From: Paenibacillus lautus NBRC 15380
GTDB lineage: Bacteria; Bacillota; Bacilli; Paenibacillales; Paenibacillaceae
Length of the DNA: 64,000 nucleotides
Direction: 5' to 3'
Assembly: GCF_004000945.1 (NCBI RefSeq)
Contig: NZ_BIMF01000019.1
Coordinates: 60,032 to 124,031 of the forward strand
Part shown: piece by piece, positions 26,173-35,022 of the stretch
How the letters are laid out: every line of letters starts with the position of its first letter
How positions within the stretch are numbered: position 1 is the stretch's first letter
Made by a program: the position numbers and the translations under genes
Notes under the pieces: model-generated
Told to the model about the DNA's origin: nothing
Database searches by the model: none
Seen by the model: the letters and a program-made list of their open reading frames with translations, nothing else

Positions 26173-27303
26173 ATGAACACCTACAAGCTTGGCGTCGTTG
26201 GACTGGGGGAAGGCCGGAGCATTATGTCCGCGGCGTTAAGCAGCACGAGATGGGAGCTTGTCCAAGTATGCGATATTAATCCGGCGGTATGCAAGCTTCG
26301 GGCCGAGGAGTTCGGCTTCGATCAGTGGACGACGGATTACGGGGAGCTGTTAAGCAATCCGGCCATCGACGTCGTCGCCATTTATTCGCCCGACCCGCTG
26401 CACCTCCCCCACATGATTCAGGCGCTGCAGGCAGGCAAGCACGTCATCTGCACGAAACCGATGTTGACCTCGCTTGAGGGGGCGAACGAGCTGCTGGAGC
26501 TGGCGGGGAGATCCGGCAAGCATGTATTCGTCGGGCAAAGCTCCCGTTTCTTCGAACCGATGATCCGCCAGCGCGCAGATTACGAGCGGGGTCGCCACGG
26601 AAGCATCCAGACGGTTGAAGCTCATTATATCGCGGACAGCCGCTGGTTCTTGAACAAGCCGTGGAGCCGGCAGAAGGGCTTCAGCTGGATGTACAATTTC
26701 ATGATACACGCCGTCGATCTGGTCCGCTGGTATTTGCCGGGCGCCTTGGAGGTGACCGGATACGGCAACGTCAGCGGGAACAGCCGCCAATACGGCCTCG
26801 AGACGTGGGATTCCATGCGGCTCCTCGTTCGGGACGAAGAAGGCAGGATCGGCCAAATATCGGGCAGCTATACCTTGCCGGCGTTAGGCTCGGAGGTCGA
26901 GCCGGGAATCGGCTGCGTCATTCGGGGGACGAAGGGCTCCTCGCGGGCGGAGTACTCCAATCTGCTGTATCATACGCGATTCGAGGGCGAAGGCCGCAAG
27001 ACGTATTCCTTCGAGAATAAGCGCGATTATTACTTCCGATTCGAGGGCAACAGCCATCACGCGGGGGAATATCAGAACTACATCGACTATTTCGCGGAAT
27101 GTCTGGACAATGGCGCGAAGCCGCTGCCGGACGCGGAGGAAGCGGTGGTGACGCTCGCCTTGATGGCGGCGATGGAGCGAACCATGCGGGAAGGCGGCAG
27201 GCCGGTCCGCGTGGATGAGCTGCTCCGCGAGAACGGGCTGGCGCATCTGCGGAAGCTCTTGCGGGACGAGACCATGAGCCGCGGGGAGATGCGTCTGCCA
27301 TGA
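26173..27303 (+). CDS. Gfo/Idh/MocA-family oxidoreductase
   Basis: A 376-residue NAD(P)-dependent oxidoreductase. The N-terminal Rossmann fold has 'GVVGLGEGRSI' (7-17); the catalytic Lys-Pro pair is K95-P96 in 'VICTKPML'; the substrate domain has 'YNFMIHAVDLVRWYLPG' with the usual His/Asp positions. The known D-apiose dehydrogenase of the apionate route belongs to this family, which fits the RuBisCO-like protein and kinase downstream; other polyol or sugar dehydrogenations are equally consistent with the sequence. It starts 15 bases after the previous stop and overlaps the kinase start by 4 bases (ATGA). Confidence 0.85.
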   Translation: MNTYKLGVVGLGEGRSIMSAALSSTRWELVQVCDINPAVCKLRAEEFGFDQWTTDYGELLSNPAIDVVAIYSPDPLHLPHMIQALQAGKHVICTKPMLTSLEGANELLELAGRSGKHVFVGQSSRFFEPMIRQRADYERGRHGSIQTVEAHYIADSRWFLNKPWSRQKGFSWMYNFMIHAVDLVRWYLPGALEVTGYGNVSGNSRQYGLETWDSMRLLVRDEEGRIGQISGSYTLPALGSEVEPGIGCVIRGTKGSSRAEYSNLLYHTRFEGEGRKTYSFENKRDYYFRFEGNSHHAGEYQNYIDYFAECLDNGAKPLPDAEEAVVTLALMAAMERTMREGGRPVRVDELLRENGLAHLRKLLRDETMSRGEMRLP

Positions 27304-28622
27304 ACGAGCTTGCGATTATCGCGGACGACTTGACGGGAGCCACCGACTCGGGCGTGCAGTTCGCGCGGAGAGGCTTCAATACGCAGGTCGTCTTGCATGC
27401 GGAAGAGGTTTCGGCGATCGAAAGGAATTCCGAAATTATCGTGCTGGATACGGACAGCAGGGCGGTTGCCGCAGGCGAGGCCTACGAGCGGACCAGGCTC
27501 GCCGCGCTCCAAGTCGCGCGGATGGGCTTCAAGCACGTGTACAAAAAGCTGGATTCCACGCTGAGGGGCAATCTCGGCGCGGAAATCGACGCCGTCGCAG
27601 ATGCCATTCCCGTGGATTGCATCATCGTTGCACCCGCCTATCCGAAGATCGGAAGGACGACCCGAAACGGCATTCATTATGTGAACGATGTACGGATCGA
27701 TCGGACGGAAACCGCTAAGGATCCCAAATCTCCCGTCGCCGAAGCCGATCTCGTCAAGCTGCTGGCCTCCCAATCGCAACGGCAAGCGGGACTGCTGCCG
27801 CTTGAAGCACTGCGAGCGGGCGCGGAAGCCGCTAGCTTGCGAATCGGGAAGCTGCTTCGGAGCGGCATCGAAATCATCGTATGCGACGCCGTCTCGGACG
27901 AGGATTTGCGGCGAATCGCCGACGTCGCGGCGGCAGGCGTGGGACGAATGCTATGGGCAGGCTCGGCCGGTCTCGCGGAATGCCTGCCGGATTCGCTCGC
28001 GCTCGCGAGAGGCCGCGGAGCGCACGAGCACCTGTCGCGCGTCGTCCCCGAAAGGGGGAAACCCGTGCTATTGGTTGCGGGCAGCATCTCCAAGATTACC
28101 CGGAGCCAGGTTGCCGCGTTCAATCAATGCCCGCGAACAAAGGCCGTGGAGCTCGACGCCATCGCGGCCATGACTTCCGACGAAGGCTGCGACCGGGAGC
28201 TCGAGCGGTGCAGCTCGGCCGTCCGGACGGCGCTTGCGGCAGGCTTCGACGTTTCCTTGTACGCCGGCTGCTCGCCCGGACAAGTCCGGTCGGCCCAAGT
28301 GGCGGGCGCCGCGAGAGGATTGCAGGCGGCGGAAGTGTCGAACCGGATCGCGTCGCTGCTCGGTTTGGCGGCTTCCGAATGCATGGATACAACGGAGCTG
28401 CAAGGCGTCATTCTGACCGGGGGAGACACGGCGAAGGCCGTATGCAGGCATCTGAACGCATCCGGCATTCGGCTCGTCCGCGAGATCGAGCCTGGCATTC
28501 CGCTAGGACGTCTCGTTGGGAGCATCCCGCTGAACGTGGTCACGAAAGCCGGCGCTTTCGGACGGGAGAACAGTCTTGTCCATGCGAAAGTGGTATTGAA
28601 GGGAGAACCAGTCGATGAATAG
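27300..28622 (+). CDS. Four-carbon acid sugar kinase family protein (DUF1537), DtnK-like
   Basis: A 440-residue DUF1537 kinase. The N-terminal sugar-acid-binding domain has 'ADDLTGATDSG' (8-18) and 'KKLDSTLRGN' (82-91); the C-terminal nucleotide domain has 'GVILTGGDTAKAV' (about 368-380) and 'KAGAFGREN'. This motif set is the one of D-threonate / four-carbon acid sugar kinases, which phosphorylate O4. Such kinases typically pair with a PdxA2 dehydrogenase that oxidises and decarboxylates the product to dihydroxyacetone phosphate, and exactly such a gene overlaps its end by 8 bases. The substrate here may be an acid sugar from pectin breakdown. Confidence 0.88.
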   Translation: MNELAIIADDLTGATDSGVQFARRGFNTQVVLHAEEVSAIERNSEIIVLDTDSRAVAAGEAYERTRLAALQVARMGFKHVYKKLDSTLRGNLGAEIDAVADAIPVDCIIVAPAYPKIGRTTRNGIHYVNDVRIDRTETAKDPKSPVAEADLVKLLASQSQRQAGLLPLEALRAGAEAASLRIGKLLRSGIEIIVCDAVSDEDLRRIADVAAAGVGRMLWAGSAGLAECLPDSLALARGRGAHEHLSRVVPERGKPVLLVAGSISKITRSQVAAFNQCPRTKAVELDAIAAMTSDEGCDRELERCSSAVRTALAAGFDVSLYAGCSPGQVRSAQVAGAARGLQAAEVSNRIASLLGLAASECMDTTELQGVILTGGDTAKAVCRHLNASGIRLVREIEPGIPLGRLVGSIPLNVVTKAGAFGRENSLVHAKVVLKGEPVDE

Positions 28623-29605
28623 ACCCGTTATCGGCATCACGATGGGAGACGCCGCCGGCGTAGGGCCCGAGATTATCATGAAAGCGTTGGACGATCCGAT
28701 CCTGTATCAAGCTTGCCGGCCGATCGTCATCGGCGATTCGAAAATGCTGGAAAGAGCCGGAGGCATCGTCCGGACGGGTCTCGGCATCCGTTCGGCGCGC
28801 CGCGTCGACGAGGGGCGAGGTCGACTGCCTGGATTTGGATCTGCTGCCGGCCTCGCTTCCGATCGGGCGAGTGTCGGCCGATGCTGGCCGGGCTTCCTTC
28901 GCGTATTTGGAGAAAGCGATCGAGCTTGCGCGCGACGGCCGGATAGACGCCATCAGCACGGCGCCCTTAAACAAGGAGGCGCTGCGCAAAGGCGGGCATG
29001 TTTATCCGGGTCATACCGAAATCTTGGCCGATCTGACCGGGACGAAGGAAGTGGCGATGATGCTGTCGTCCCCGAAGCTGAAGGTCATCCACGTCACGAC
29101 CCATGTCGGCCTGCTCGACGCGGTTCGGATGATTCATCCGGAGCGCGTGCGCAACGTGATCCGCATGGCGCACGAAACGCTGCGGCGGGCAGGCGTCGTG
29201 GCTCCGCGCATCGCCGTCTGCGGCATTAACCCGCATGCCGGCGAGAACGGGCTGTTCGGTTATGGGGAAGAGGAAGAGAAAATCGTTCCGGGCGTCGAGC
29301 GGGCCAGGGAAGAGGGGATCGACGCCGTTGGCCCTCTTCCCGCCGATACGTTGTTCTTCCGGGCGACGCGAGGCGATTTCGATATCGTCGTCGCCATGTA
29401 CCACGATCAGGGACACGGGCCGATTAAAGTGCTTGGACTGGAAGCCGGAGTCAACATTACCGTCGGTCTGCCGATTATCCGGACGAGCGTCGACCACGGA
29501 ACGGCGTTCGATATCGCCGGCAAAGGCATTGCCGACGAGCAAAGCATGAAGGAAGCGATCCGCCAAGCGATCGAGCTGGCGCCCGGCGGACGGCGATCCG
29601 AATAA
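28615..29605 (+). pseudogene. PdxA2-like 4-phospho-acid-sugar dehydrogenase, frameshifted
   Basis: Residues 'MNRPVIGITMGDAAGVGPEI' are encoded from 28615 in frame 1, but from about 28816 the homology continues in frame 2: 'EVDCLDLDLLPASLPIGRVS', 'ISTAPLNKEALRKGGH', 'PGHTEILADLTG', 'NPHAGE', 'MYHDQGHGPIKVLG', 'VDHGTAFDIAG'. The metal-binding His residues are all in the second frame. The switch is at GGGG 28812-28815: one extra base or two lost. Restored, the protein would have about 330 residues, normal for PdxA. Either the gene is a fresh pseudogene or the base run is a sequencing error; the intact rest favours a very recent event or an error. Paired with the upstream DUF1537 kinase. Confidence 0.82.
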
Positions 29606-29622
29606 CGAGAGGGGGAATTCGC

Positions 29623-31347
29623 ATGGCAACGCGTCAAATTCCGGACACGTTGATGCTGGAAGAACGGGCGGCCCATGCATTGAACGCCATGGTGGGCATG
29701 GCGGACGAGGATTTTGGCCATATCCCGTTTTTCGCGGCTAATTTAATGGCAAAGCCCGCGTTCGTGACGCATGGGGATTGGGATTACGGCTCCTCACACG
29801 GACGCATGATCGACGGCATGATCCTTGCCCGCCATATGTCCGGCGCCACGTTCGGACGCGAGGTGGAGGAGCGCTACCGGGCCAACTTGCTCTCCTTCTT
29901 CAAGGAAGACGGCATGAGCTATCGCCAATTGAATCCGGTATACCGCTGGGAGACGAACGCCAATCTGATCGATCAGCGCGCGGTCATCTTGTCGCTGACG
30001 ACCTGGTACATGGAAACGGGGGACGAGAAGGCGAAGGAAGCGGCAGATCGTCACGTGGCCGCGTTGAAGCGGATCGCGGTCAAGGAGCGCGACATTTGGT
30101 ATTACCCGGCATCCGAATACAAGGAATCCGGCTGGCCATCCGCGAACGCCGTGCAGCTCCGGCTTGCCCCGGATCCGGCTTCCTTCTGCGGCAGGCTGAT
30201 CATGCCGCTCCTGAAGTACCACGAATTAACGGGAAATCCGGACGCCTTCGAGCTCTGCCAATATTTCACGGCGCTTATTACGGAACGAAGCCGTGTCTTC
30301 CTGGAGGACGGAAGCTTCAACGACGCGCCTGCCTACCGGAGCGGACATTTCCATACTCGCCTCGGCACGCTCGACGCGATCGCCCGTTTCGGCGAATTCA
30401 CGGGCAACGCCGCATTGATTGCCTGGGTGAAGAAGAGCTACGATTGGGCGCTGACGAAGTGCACGTCGTTCGGCTGGACCCCAGGCGATCTGCACGAGCA
30501 GGCTTACGAGCACGAAACCTGTTCGCTCGTGGACTTGATCGCGACCGGGATCACGCTCGCCAGGAACGGCTACGTGGAGTATTGGGGAACCGTGGAGCGG
30601 TTCATCCGGAACCATCTTGCTGAATCGCAATTGCTGGACTTGAATTGGGTCGAGCAGTTGGACGACAAGTCCCGCGACATTCGCGCGGACCGCTCCTATT
30701 ACAAGGTCGCGGACCGTTCGCGCGGCGCTTTCGCCGGCTATTCCGCTCCCAACGATTTCTGCTGCGACGTGAACGAGGGTCGCGGCCATACGAACGATTT
30801 GCAGCTTTGCTGCTTAGGCTCCGGAACCCGGGGGTTGTTCATGGGCTGGAGCAACGCCATTACCGAGCGGGACGGCATGATCAGCGTCAACTTCCTGCTG
30901 AACCGAGGCTCGAAATGGCTGGACGTCGACAGTTATTTGCCGCATGAAGGCAAAGTCGTGCTTCACGTTCGCCGGGATTTGCCGCGGCTGGCCGTTCGCA
31001 TTCCGGAATGGGCGGGCTTTACCAAAATAAACGTGCTCCGCGAGCTCGACGGCGAGACGGCGGAAAGCAACGGAAAAGCTCCGAGCAGCTGGATTAATAA
31101 ATGCTTCCTGCTGCTCGGGACGGCCCGCGAGGGCGAGACGATCACGATCACGTTTCCATTAAGCTATCGAACCACGCAGGAGAATGCGGTCGGCCAATCG
31201 TTCACGGCGCAGTGGCGAGGCGATGACGTCGTCGAGATCAGTCCGAAGGGACGGCAAAAGCCGCTGTACAGCGGACGCGCCGTCTACGACCGCGCGCCCA
31301 TGCGGGAGGGCGATTATCGCAGACCGGATCGCGATTTCGTCTGGTAG
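29623..31347 (+). CDS. GH127-like glycosidase (beta-L-arabinofuranosidase / aceric acid hydrolase family)
   Basis: A 574-residue protein with six-hairpin helices (about 1-360) and a beta-sandwich end. The zinc-cysteine active site of GH127 is suggested by E298 and C300 in 'AYEHETCSLVD' and by the C380-C381 pair in 'PNDFCCDVNEGRG'; a second pair C396-C397 follows. In characterised GH127 the site is Glu-x-Cys plus Cys-Cys, with Cys as nucleophile, at similar spacing (about 80 residues). Known activities are beta-L-arabinofuranosidase and hydrolase of aceric acid, a sugar specific to RG-II. Its place inside an acid-sugar kinase/dehydrogenase block favours the second. No signal peptide; good ribosome site GAGAGGGGG. 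Confidence 0.72.
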   Translation: MATRQIPDTLMLEERAAHALNAMVGMADEDFGHIPFFAANLMAKPAFVTHGDWDYGSSHGRMIDGMILARHMSGATFGREVEERYRANLLSFFKEDGMSYRQLNPVYRWETNANLIDQRAVILSLTTWYMETGDEKAKEAADRHVAALKRIAVKERDIWYYPASEYKESGWPSANAVQLRLAPDPASFCGRLIMPLLKYHELTGNPDAFELCQYFTALITERSRVFLEDGSFNDAPAYRSGHFHTRLGTLDAIARFGEFTGNAALIAWVKKSYDWALTKCTSFGWTPGDLHEQAYEHETCSLVDLIATGITLARNGYVEYWGTVERFIRNHLAESQLLDLNWVEQLDDKSRDIRADRSYYKVADRSRGAFAGYSAPNDFCCDVNEGRGHTNDLQLCCLGSGTRGLFMGWSNAITERDGMISVNFLLNRGSKWLDVDSYLPHEGKVVLHVRRDLPRLAVRIPEWAGFTKINVLRELDGETAESNGKAPSSWINKCFLLLGTAREGETITITFPLSYRTTQENAVGQSFTAQWRGDDVVEISPKGRQKPLYSGRAVYDRAPMREGDYRRPDRDFVW

Positions 31348-31385
31348 CGCCATGAAGCGCAATGATGAAAGACGGAGGGGAATCC

Positions 31386-32051
31386 ATGAAATGGACGGTT
31401 GCCGCGGTATATACGGGCCAAGGGCTCGCGGATCCGCTGAAGAAAATATTCGATGAGCTGCTGCCGGACTGCCGGCTCGTCAATCTGATCGACGACGGTT
31501 TGATCCATGACGTCGTTCGCGCGGGAGAGATTACGCCGCTAGTGTCGAAGCGGCTGCTGACTTACTATCGGAACGCAGAGGAGCTTGGAGCCGACGTCAT
31601 TCTGAATACCTGCTCCTCGGTCGGCGAAGCGGTCGACCGGGCGAGACCGTTCGTATCCGTGCCCATCGTGAAGATCGATCAGGAAATGGCCCTGGAAGCG
31701 GTAAGCTGCTATGCCCGCATCGGCGTCATCGCGACTTTGCCGACGACGCTGCAGCCGACCAAGGCCTTGCTGCTCTCCCAAGCGGAGGCGATCGGCCAAA
31801 AAGTCGCGTTGGCGGACGGACTGGCGGCGGGAGCATATGATGCCCTGGTTGCCGGCAAGCCGGAGGAGCATGACGCGCTGATCGCGAACGCGGCGGCCAG
31901 CCTTGCCGGCTCGGTGGACGCGATCGTGCTCGCGCAAGGCTCGATGGCTAGGATGGAAGCCGCGCTCCGGGAGAAGACCCGCAAGCCGGTATTGTCGAGT
32001 CCGCGTTCGGGCGTCATGGCCGTGAAGCGGGCATTGGAGTCTTTGAGTTAA
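31386..32051 (+). CDS. Aspartate/glutamate racemase superfamily protein
   Basis: The ATG at 31386 follows ACGGAGGGG at a proper distance; the upstream in-frame ATG at 31362 lacks such a site. The 221-residue protein has the superfamily fold with the first catalytic Cys in 'LNTCSSVGEAVD'. At the second cysteine position it has 'VLAQGSMARM' with Ser/Gly in place of Cys, so a standard two-base racemase mechanism is unlikely; it may be an isomerase, decarboxylase or a one-cysteine enzyme. It lies between the GH127-like gene and the RuBisCO-like gene in one operon and probably handles an acid-sugar intermediate. Substrate unknown. Confidence 0.78.
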   Translation: MKWTVAAVYTGQGLADPLKKIFDELLPDCRLVNLIDDGLIHDVVRAGEITPLVSKRLLTYYRNAEELGADVILNTCSSVGEAVDRARPFVSVPIVKIDQEMALEAVSCYARIGVIATLPTTLQPTKALLLSQAEAIGQKVALADGLAAGAYDALVAGKPEEHDALIANAAASLAGSVDAIVLAQGSMARMEAALREKTRKPVLSSPRSGVMAVKRALESLS

Positions 32052-32079
32052 TCAATATGCCACGGCGAGGTGTTGGGAA

Positions 32080-33351
32080 TTGGAAACGAATCGGGTAACG
32101 GCTACTTATTTGGTGGAAACCCCGTTGACGCTGGAGCAGGCGGCCGCGTCCATCGCGGGGGAGCAATCGACGGGCACGTTCACGGCGGTGCCCGGCGAGA
32201 CGGAGCCGCTCAAGGAGCGGCACGGCGCCAGAATCGAACGAATCACGCCATTGGAGCAGGTTGCGCAGCCGTCGCTTCCCGGAGCGCTCGCTCCGCCGGC
32301 CACACAAGGACGCTATTCGCGCGGAGAGATTGTCGTGTCGTTCCCGCTTCATAATTTCGGGCCGTCGATTCCGAATCTGATGGCCTGCGTGGCCGGCAAT
32401 CTGTACGAGCTCCGCGAGCTGTCGGGGTTGCGTCTAGTCGATCTGGAGCTGCCGGAGGACTTCAAGACCCGTTATCCGGGTCCGCGCTTCGGCATCGAAG
32501 GGACCCGGCGAATAACCGGCGTCCGCGGCCGGCCGATCATCGGTACGATCATTAAGCCGAGCGTGGGTCTCGGGCGTGCGGAATTGGAGGCGCTCGTATA
32601 CGACCTGGCCGTATCGGGGGTTGATTTCATCAAGGACGATGAGCTGAACGCGAATCCGCCTTATTTGCCCCTGCGAGAAAAAGCGGAGACGGTGATGCGG
32701 GCCATCGGGAGAGCGGCGGACAAGACGGGACGCAAGGCGATGTACGCCTGTAATATTACGGGCGACATCGAAGAGCTGCAACGAAACCACGAGCATGTGG
32801 TCAAGGCGGGCGGCAATTGCGTAATGGTCAGCATCAACAGCATCGGTTTCGCGGGACTCGCCTATTTGAACGGCTTCAGCGAGGTTCCCGTCCACGGTCA
32901 CCGGAATCAGTGGGGGATGCTGACGCGGCACGGACAGCTCGGGATGGATTTCCGGGTCTATCAGAAGCTGTGCAGGCTTGCGGGGGCCGACCATCTGCAC
33001 GTGAACGGTCTGGGCAGCAAGTTCTACGAAAGCGACGAATCCGTCGCGAGGTCCGTGGAAGCCTGTCTGCAGCCCATGTGGGACGGCTATTCGGCGATGC
33101 CGGTACTCTCGTCGGGGCAATGGGCGGGGACGGCGGAGACGACGTTCGAACGGACGCGATCGGTAGATGTCATGCATCTCGCCGGCGGAGGCATTCTTGC
33201 CCATCCGGACGGGCCGGCTGCCGGCGTCGAAAGCATGAAGCAAGGCTGGGAGGCCGCGATGCGCGGCATTCCCGCCGAAGAATACGCGAAGGAGCGGGTC
33301 GAGCTGCGGCGCGCGTTCGACAAGTTTAAGCGCAAGGAACGAGCGCTATGA
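32080..33351 (+). CDS. RuBisCO-like protein (form IV), 3-oxo-isoapionate-4-phosphate-pathway candidate
   Basis: A 423-residue RuBisCO large-chain homolog; the start is a TTG after GAGGTG. Unlike many form IV proteins it keeps the key polar residues: K159 in 'GTIIKPSVGLG', the carbamylation and metal motif K185-D186-D187-E188 in 'VDFIKDDELN', His in 'NQWGMLTRHGQLGMDF'-region, loop-6 Lys K314 in 'NGLGSKFYES' and 'GGGILAHPDG' near the C-terminus. The small-subunit gene is absent. RuBisCO-like proteins paired with a DUF1537 kinase were assigned as 3-oxo-isoapionate-4-phosphate decarboxylase or transcarboxylase/hydrolase in D-apiose catabolism. The kinase gene overlaps its stop by 4 bases here. 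Carbon fixation is very unlikely. Confidence 0.87.
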   Translation: METNRVTATYLVETPLTLEQAAASIAGEQSTGTFTAVPGETEPLKERHGARIERITPLEQVAQPSLPGALAPPATQGRYSRGEIVVSFPLHNFGPSIPNLMACVAGNLYELRELSGLRLVDLELPEDFKTRYPGPRFGIEGTRRITGVRGRPIIGTIIKPSVGLGRAELEALVYDLAVSGVDFIKDDELNANPPYLPLREKAETVMRAIGRAADKTGRKAMYACNITGDIEELQRNHEHVVKAGGNCVMVSINSIGFAGLAYLNGFSEVPVHGHRNQWGMLTRHGQLGMDFRVYQKLCRLAGADHLHVNGLGSKFYESDESVARSVEACLQPMWDGYSAMPVLSSGQWAGTAETTFERTRSVDVMHLAGGGILAHPDGPAAGVESMKQGWEAAMRGIPAEEYAKERVELRRAFDKFKRKERAL

Positions 33352-34754
33352 GCGTACCGGGAGCTATGCCGAAGCATAACGATCGGCTGCTATGCTTCTA
33401 CGGCGACGACTTTACCGGCTCCACCGACGCGATGGAGGCTCTCGCCAAGAGCGGCGCGGACACAGTGCTGTTTCTTGATCCCCCGCCGCCGGAGCTGCTC
33501 GCCGAACGGTTCCCGAACGTGCGGTGCTTCGGCGTCGCGGGCGTAAGCCGGTCGATGACGCCGGACGAGATGGAGCGCGAGCTTCGGCCGGCGCTCGAAC
33601 GGCTCCATGCTTACGGAACGGCCGTCGTGCATTATAAAGTATGCTCCACCTTCGATTCTTCGCCCCGCGCGGGAAGCATCGGCAAGGTGCTGGAGCTGGG
33701 CAGGTCCGTCTATCCGCGTCAAAGGTACGTGCCGATCCTGGTCGGCGTGCCGGCCCTGAAGCGCTACACGCTGTTCGGTCACCACTTCGCCGCGGCGGGC
33801 GCCGACGGCGGTACGTACCGGCTGGACCGCCATCCCACGATGTCCCGCCATCCCATTACGCCCATGCGGGAATCCGATCTTCGCTTGCATCTTCGGGAGC
33901 AAACGGATTTGCCCGTTTCGTTAATGGAGTGGACGGCCTTGGACGGCGTGCCCGAGGAGGTGTCGGCCAGGCTCGAGCATCGGCTGGAGGTCGGGGAGCC
34001 GGCCGCTCTCCTGTTCGACGTCATCGACGACCCGCGGCTGGAGGCGGCGGGCAGATTAATGTGGCGGGAGGCCGAGGAACGGGGGACGGGACTATTCGTC
34101 ATTGGCTCGTCGGGCGTGGAATACGCGCTGGCCGCCCATTGGGCGAAAGAGGGGCTCGTCGACCCGGGAGGGGCGCGGCTGCAAGCGGCGGAACAAGCGG
34201 ATCAATTGTTGGTCGTCTCGGGAAGCTGTTCGCCGGTCACGCAATCGCAGATCGCGTGGGCGCTTAAGCGAGGTTACGCCGGCATACGGGTGCGGGCGCG
34301 GGATTGGCTCGAACCGGGGCGGGCGGACGAGGCGAGACGGTCGCTGCTGAAGCAGGCGCTGCCGTTCGTCGAGCAAGGCAGGAATATCATCGTCTATTCC
34401 GCGGACGGACCCGAGGATCCAGCCATCGCAGCGCTTCGGGAGGCCTTGAACGCCAGAGGCATGGAGCCGGCGGATTCCGGACGTTTGATCGGCACGCAGC
34501 TTGGCAGGCTGACCTCGGACCTCTTGCGGGCGACGGGCTTGCGCCGCATTCTTATTGCCGGAGGCGATACCTCCGGTTACGTGACGCGCGAGCTGGGCAT
34601 TTACGCCCTGTCATGCTTGAGCGCCATCGTCCCGGGGGGGCCGTTATGCCGTTGCTACTCCGAGGATCCGCGGATGGACGGGCTTCAGCTGGCGCTGAAA
34701 GGCGGTCAGGTCGGGGGGGCCGATTATTTCGAACGCGTAAGACTCGGAGGATGA
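33348..34754 (+). CDS. DUF1537-family acid-sugar kinase, RLP-associated (3-oxo-isoapionate kinase candidate)
   Basis: A 468-residue second DUF1537 kinase whose ATG overlaps the RuBisCO-like stop. The N-terminal motif is 'YGDDFTGSTDAMEAL' (18-32). Where the other kinase has KKLDSTLRGN this one has 'YKVCSTFDSSPRAGSIG', a variant I associate with kinases next to RuBisCO-like proteins. The C-terminal domain has 'LIAGGDTSGYVTRELG' and 'AIVPGGPLCRC'. The pair predicts phosphorylation of a 3-oxo acid sugar, followed by decarboxylation or cleavage by the RuBisCO-like enzyme. A strong terminator follows 41 bases after the stop. Confidence 0.85.
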   Translation: MSVPGAMPKHNDRLLCFYGDDFTGSTDAMEALAKSGADTVLFLDPPPPELLAERFPNVRCFGVAGVSRSMTPDEMERELRPALERLHAYGTAVVHYKVCSTFDSSPRAGSIGKVLELGRSVYPRQRYVPILVGVPALKRYTLFGHHFAAAGADGGTYRLDRHPTMSRHPITPMRESDLRLHLREQTDLPVSLMEWTALDGVPEEVSARLEHRLEVGEPAALLFDVIDDPRLEAAGRLMWREAEERGTGLFVIGSSGVEYALAAHWAKEGLVDPGGARLQAAEQADQLLVVSGSCSPVTQSQIAWALKRGYAGIRVRARDWLEPGRADEARRSLLKQALPFVEQGRNIIVYSADGPEDPAIAALREALNARGMEPADSGRLIGTQLGRLTSDLLRATGLRRILIAGGDTSGYVTRELGIYALSCLSAIVPGGPLCRCYSEDPRMDGLQLALKGGQVGGADYFERVRLGG

Positions 34755-34794
34755 GAGCGATAGCGTGGCAGCCTGCGGCGTAAATGAACAATCG

Positions 34795-34841
34795 AAGCAA
34801 GCAATCGCTTCCCGGCACGGGAGTGACGGCTTGCTTTTTTT
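34795..34841 (+). terminator. Rho-independent terminator of the acid-sugar operon
   Basis: Arms AAGCAAGC (34795-34802) and GCTTGCTT (34829-34836) with inner pairs including TCCC/GGGA around GGCAC, followed by a seven-T run to 34841. It follows the DUF1537 kinase stop and separates this operon from the rhamnosidase operon at 35023. The remaining about 180 bases to that gene show no further feature I can support. Confidence 0.85.
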
Positions 34842-35022
34842 CGTCCTCGAAATCAAGAAACGCAACGAATCGCACATCACTCAGAAATGACCTATAAAGT
34901 CGATGGAAGCAACCTATAAACAAAGCCTTTAAACCGTGTAGAGTGGTGTTCAAACGAACAGAACCCGGCTAGGCGGGGGAATCGCACGCTCGCGCGAAGG
35001 CCTGTATCGGAGAGGAGAGGGA

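Noticed and set aside
32080..33351. True RuBisCO for carbon fixation
   Set aside because: No small subunit, no phosphoribulokinase, and it overlaps an acid-sugar kinase; RuBisCO-like protein is the better reading.
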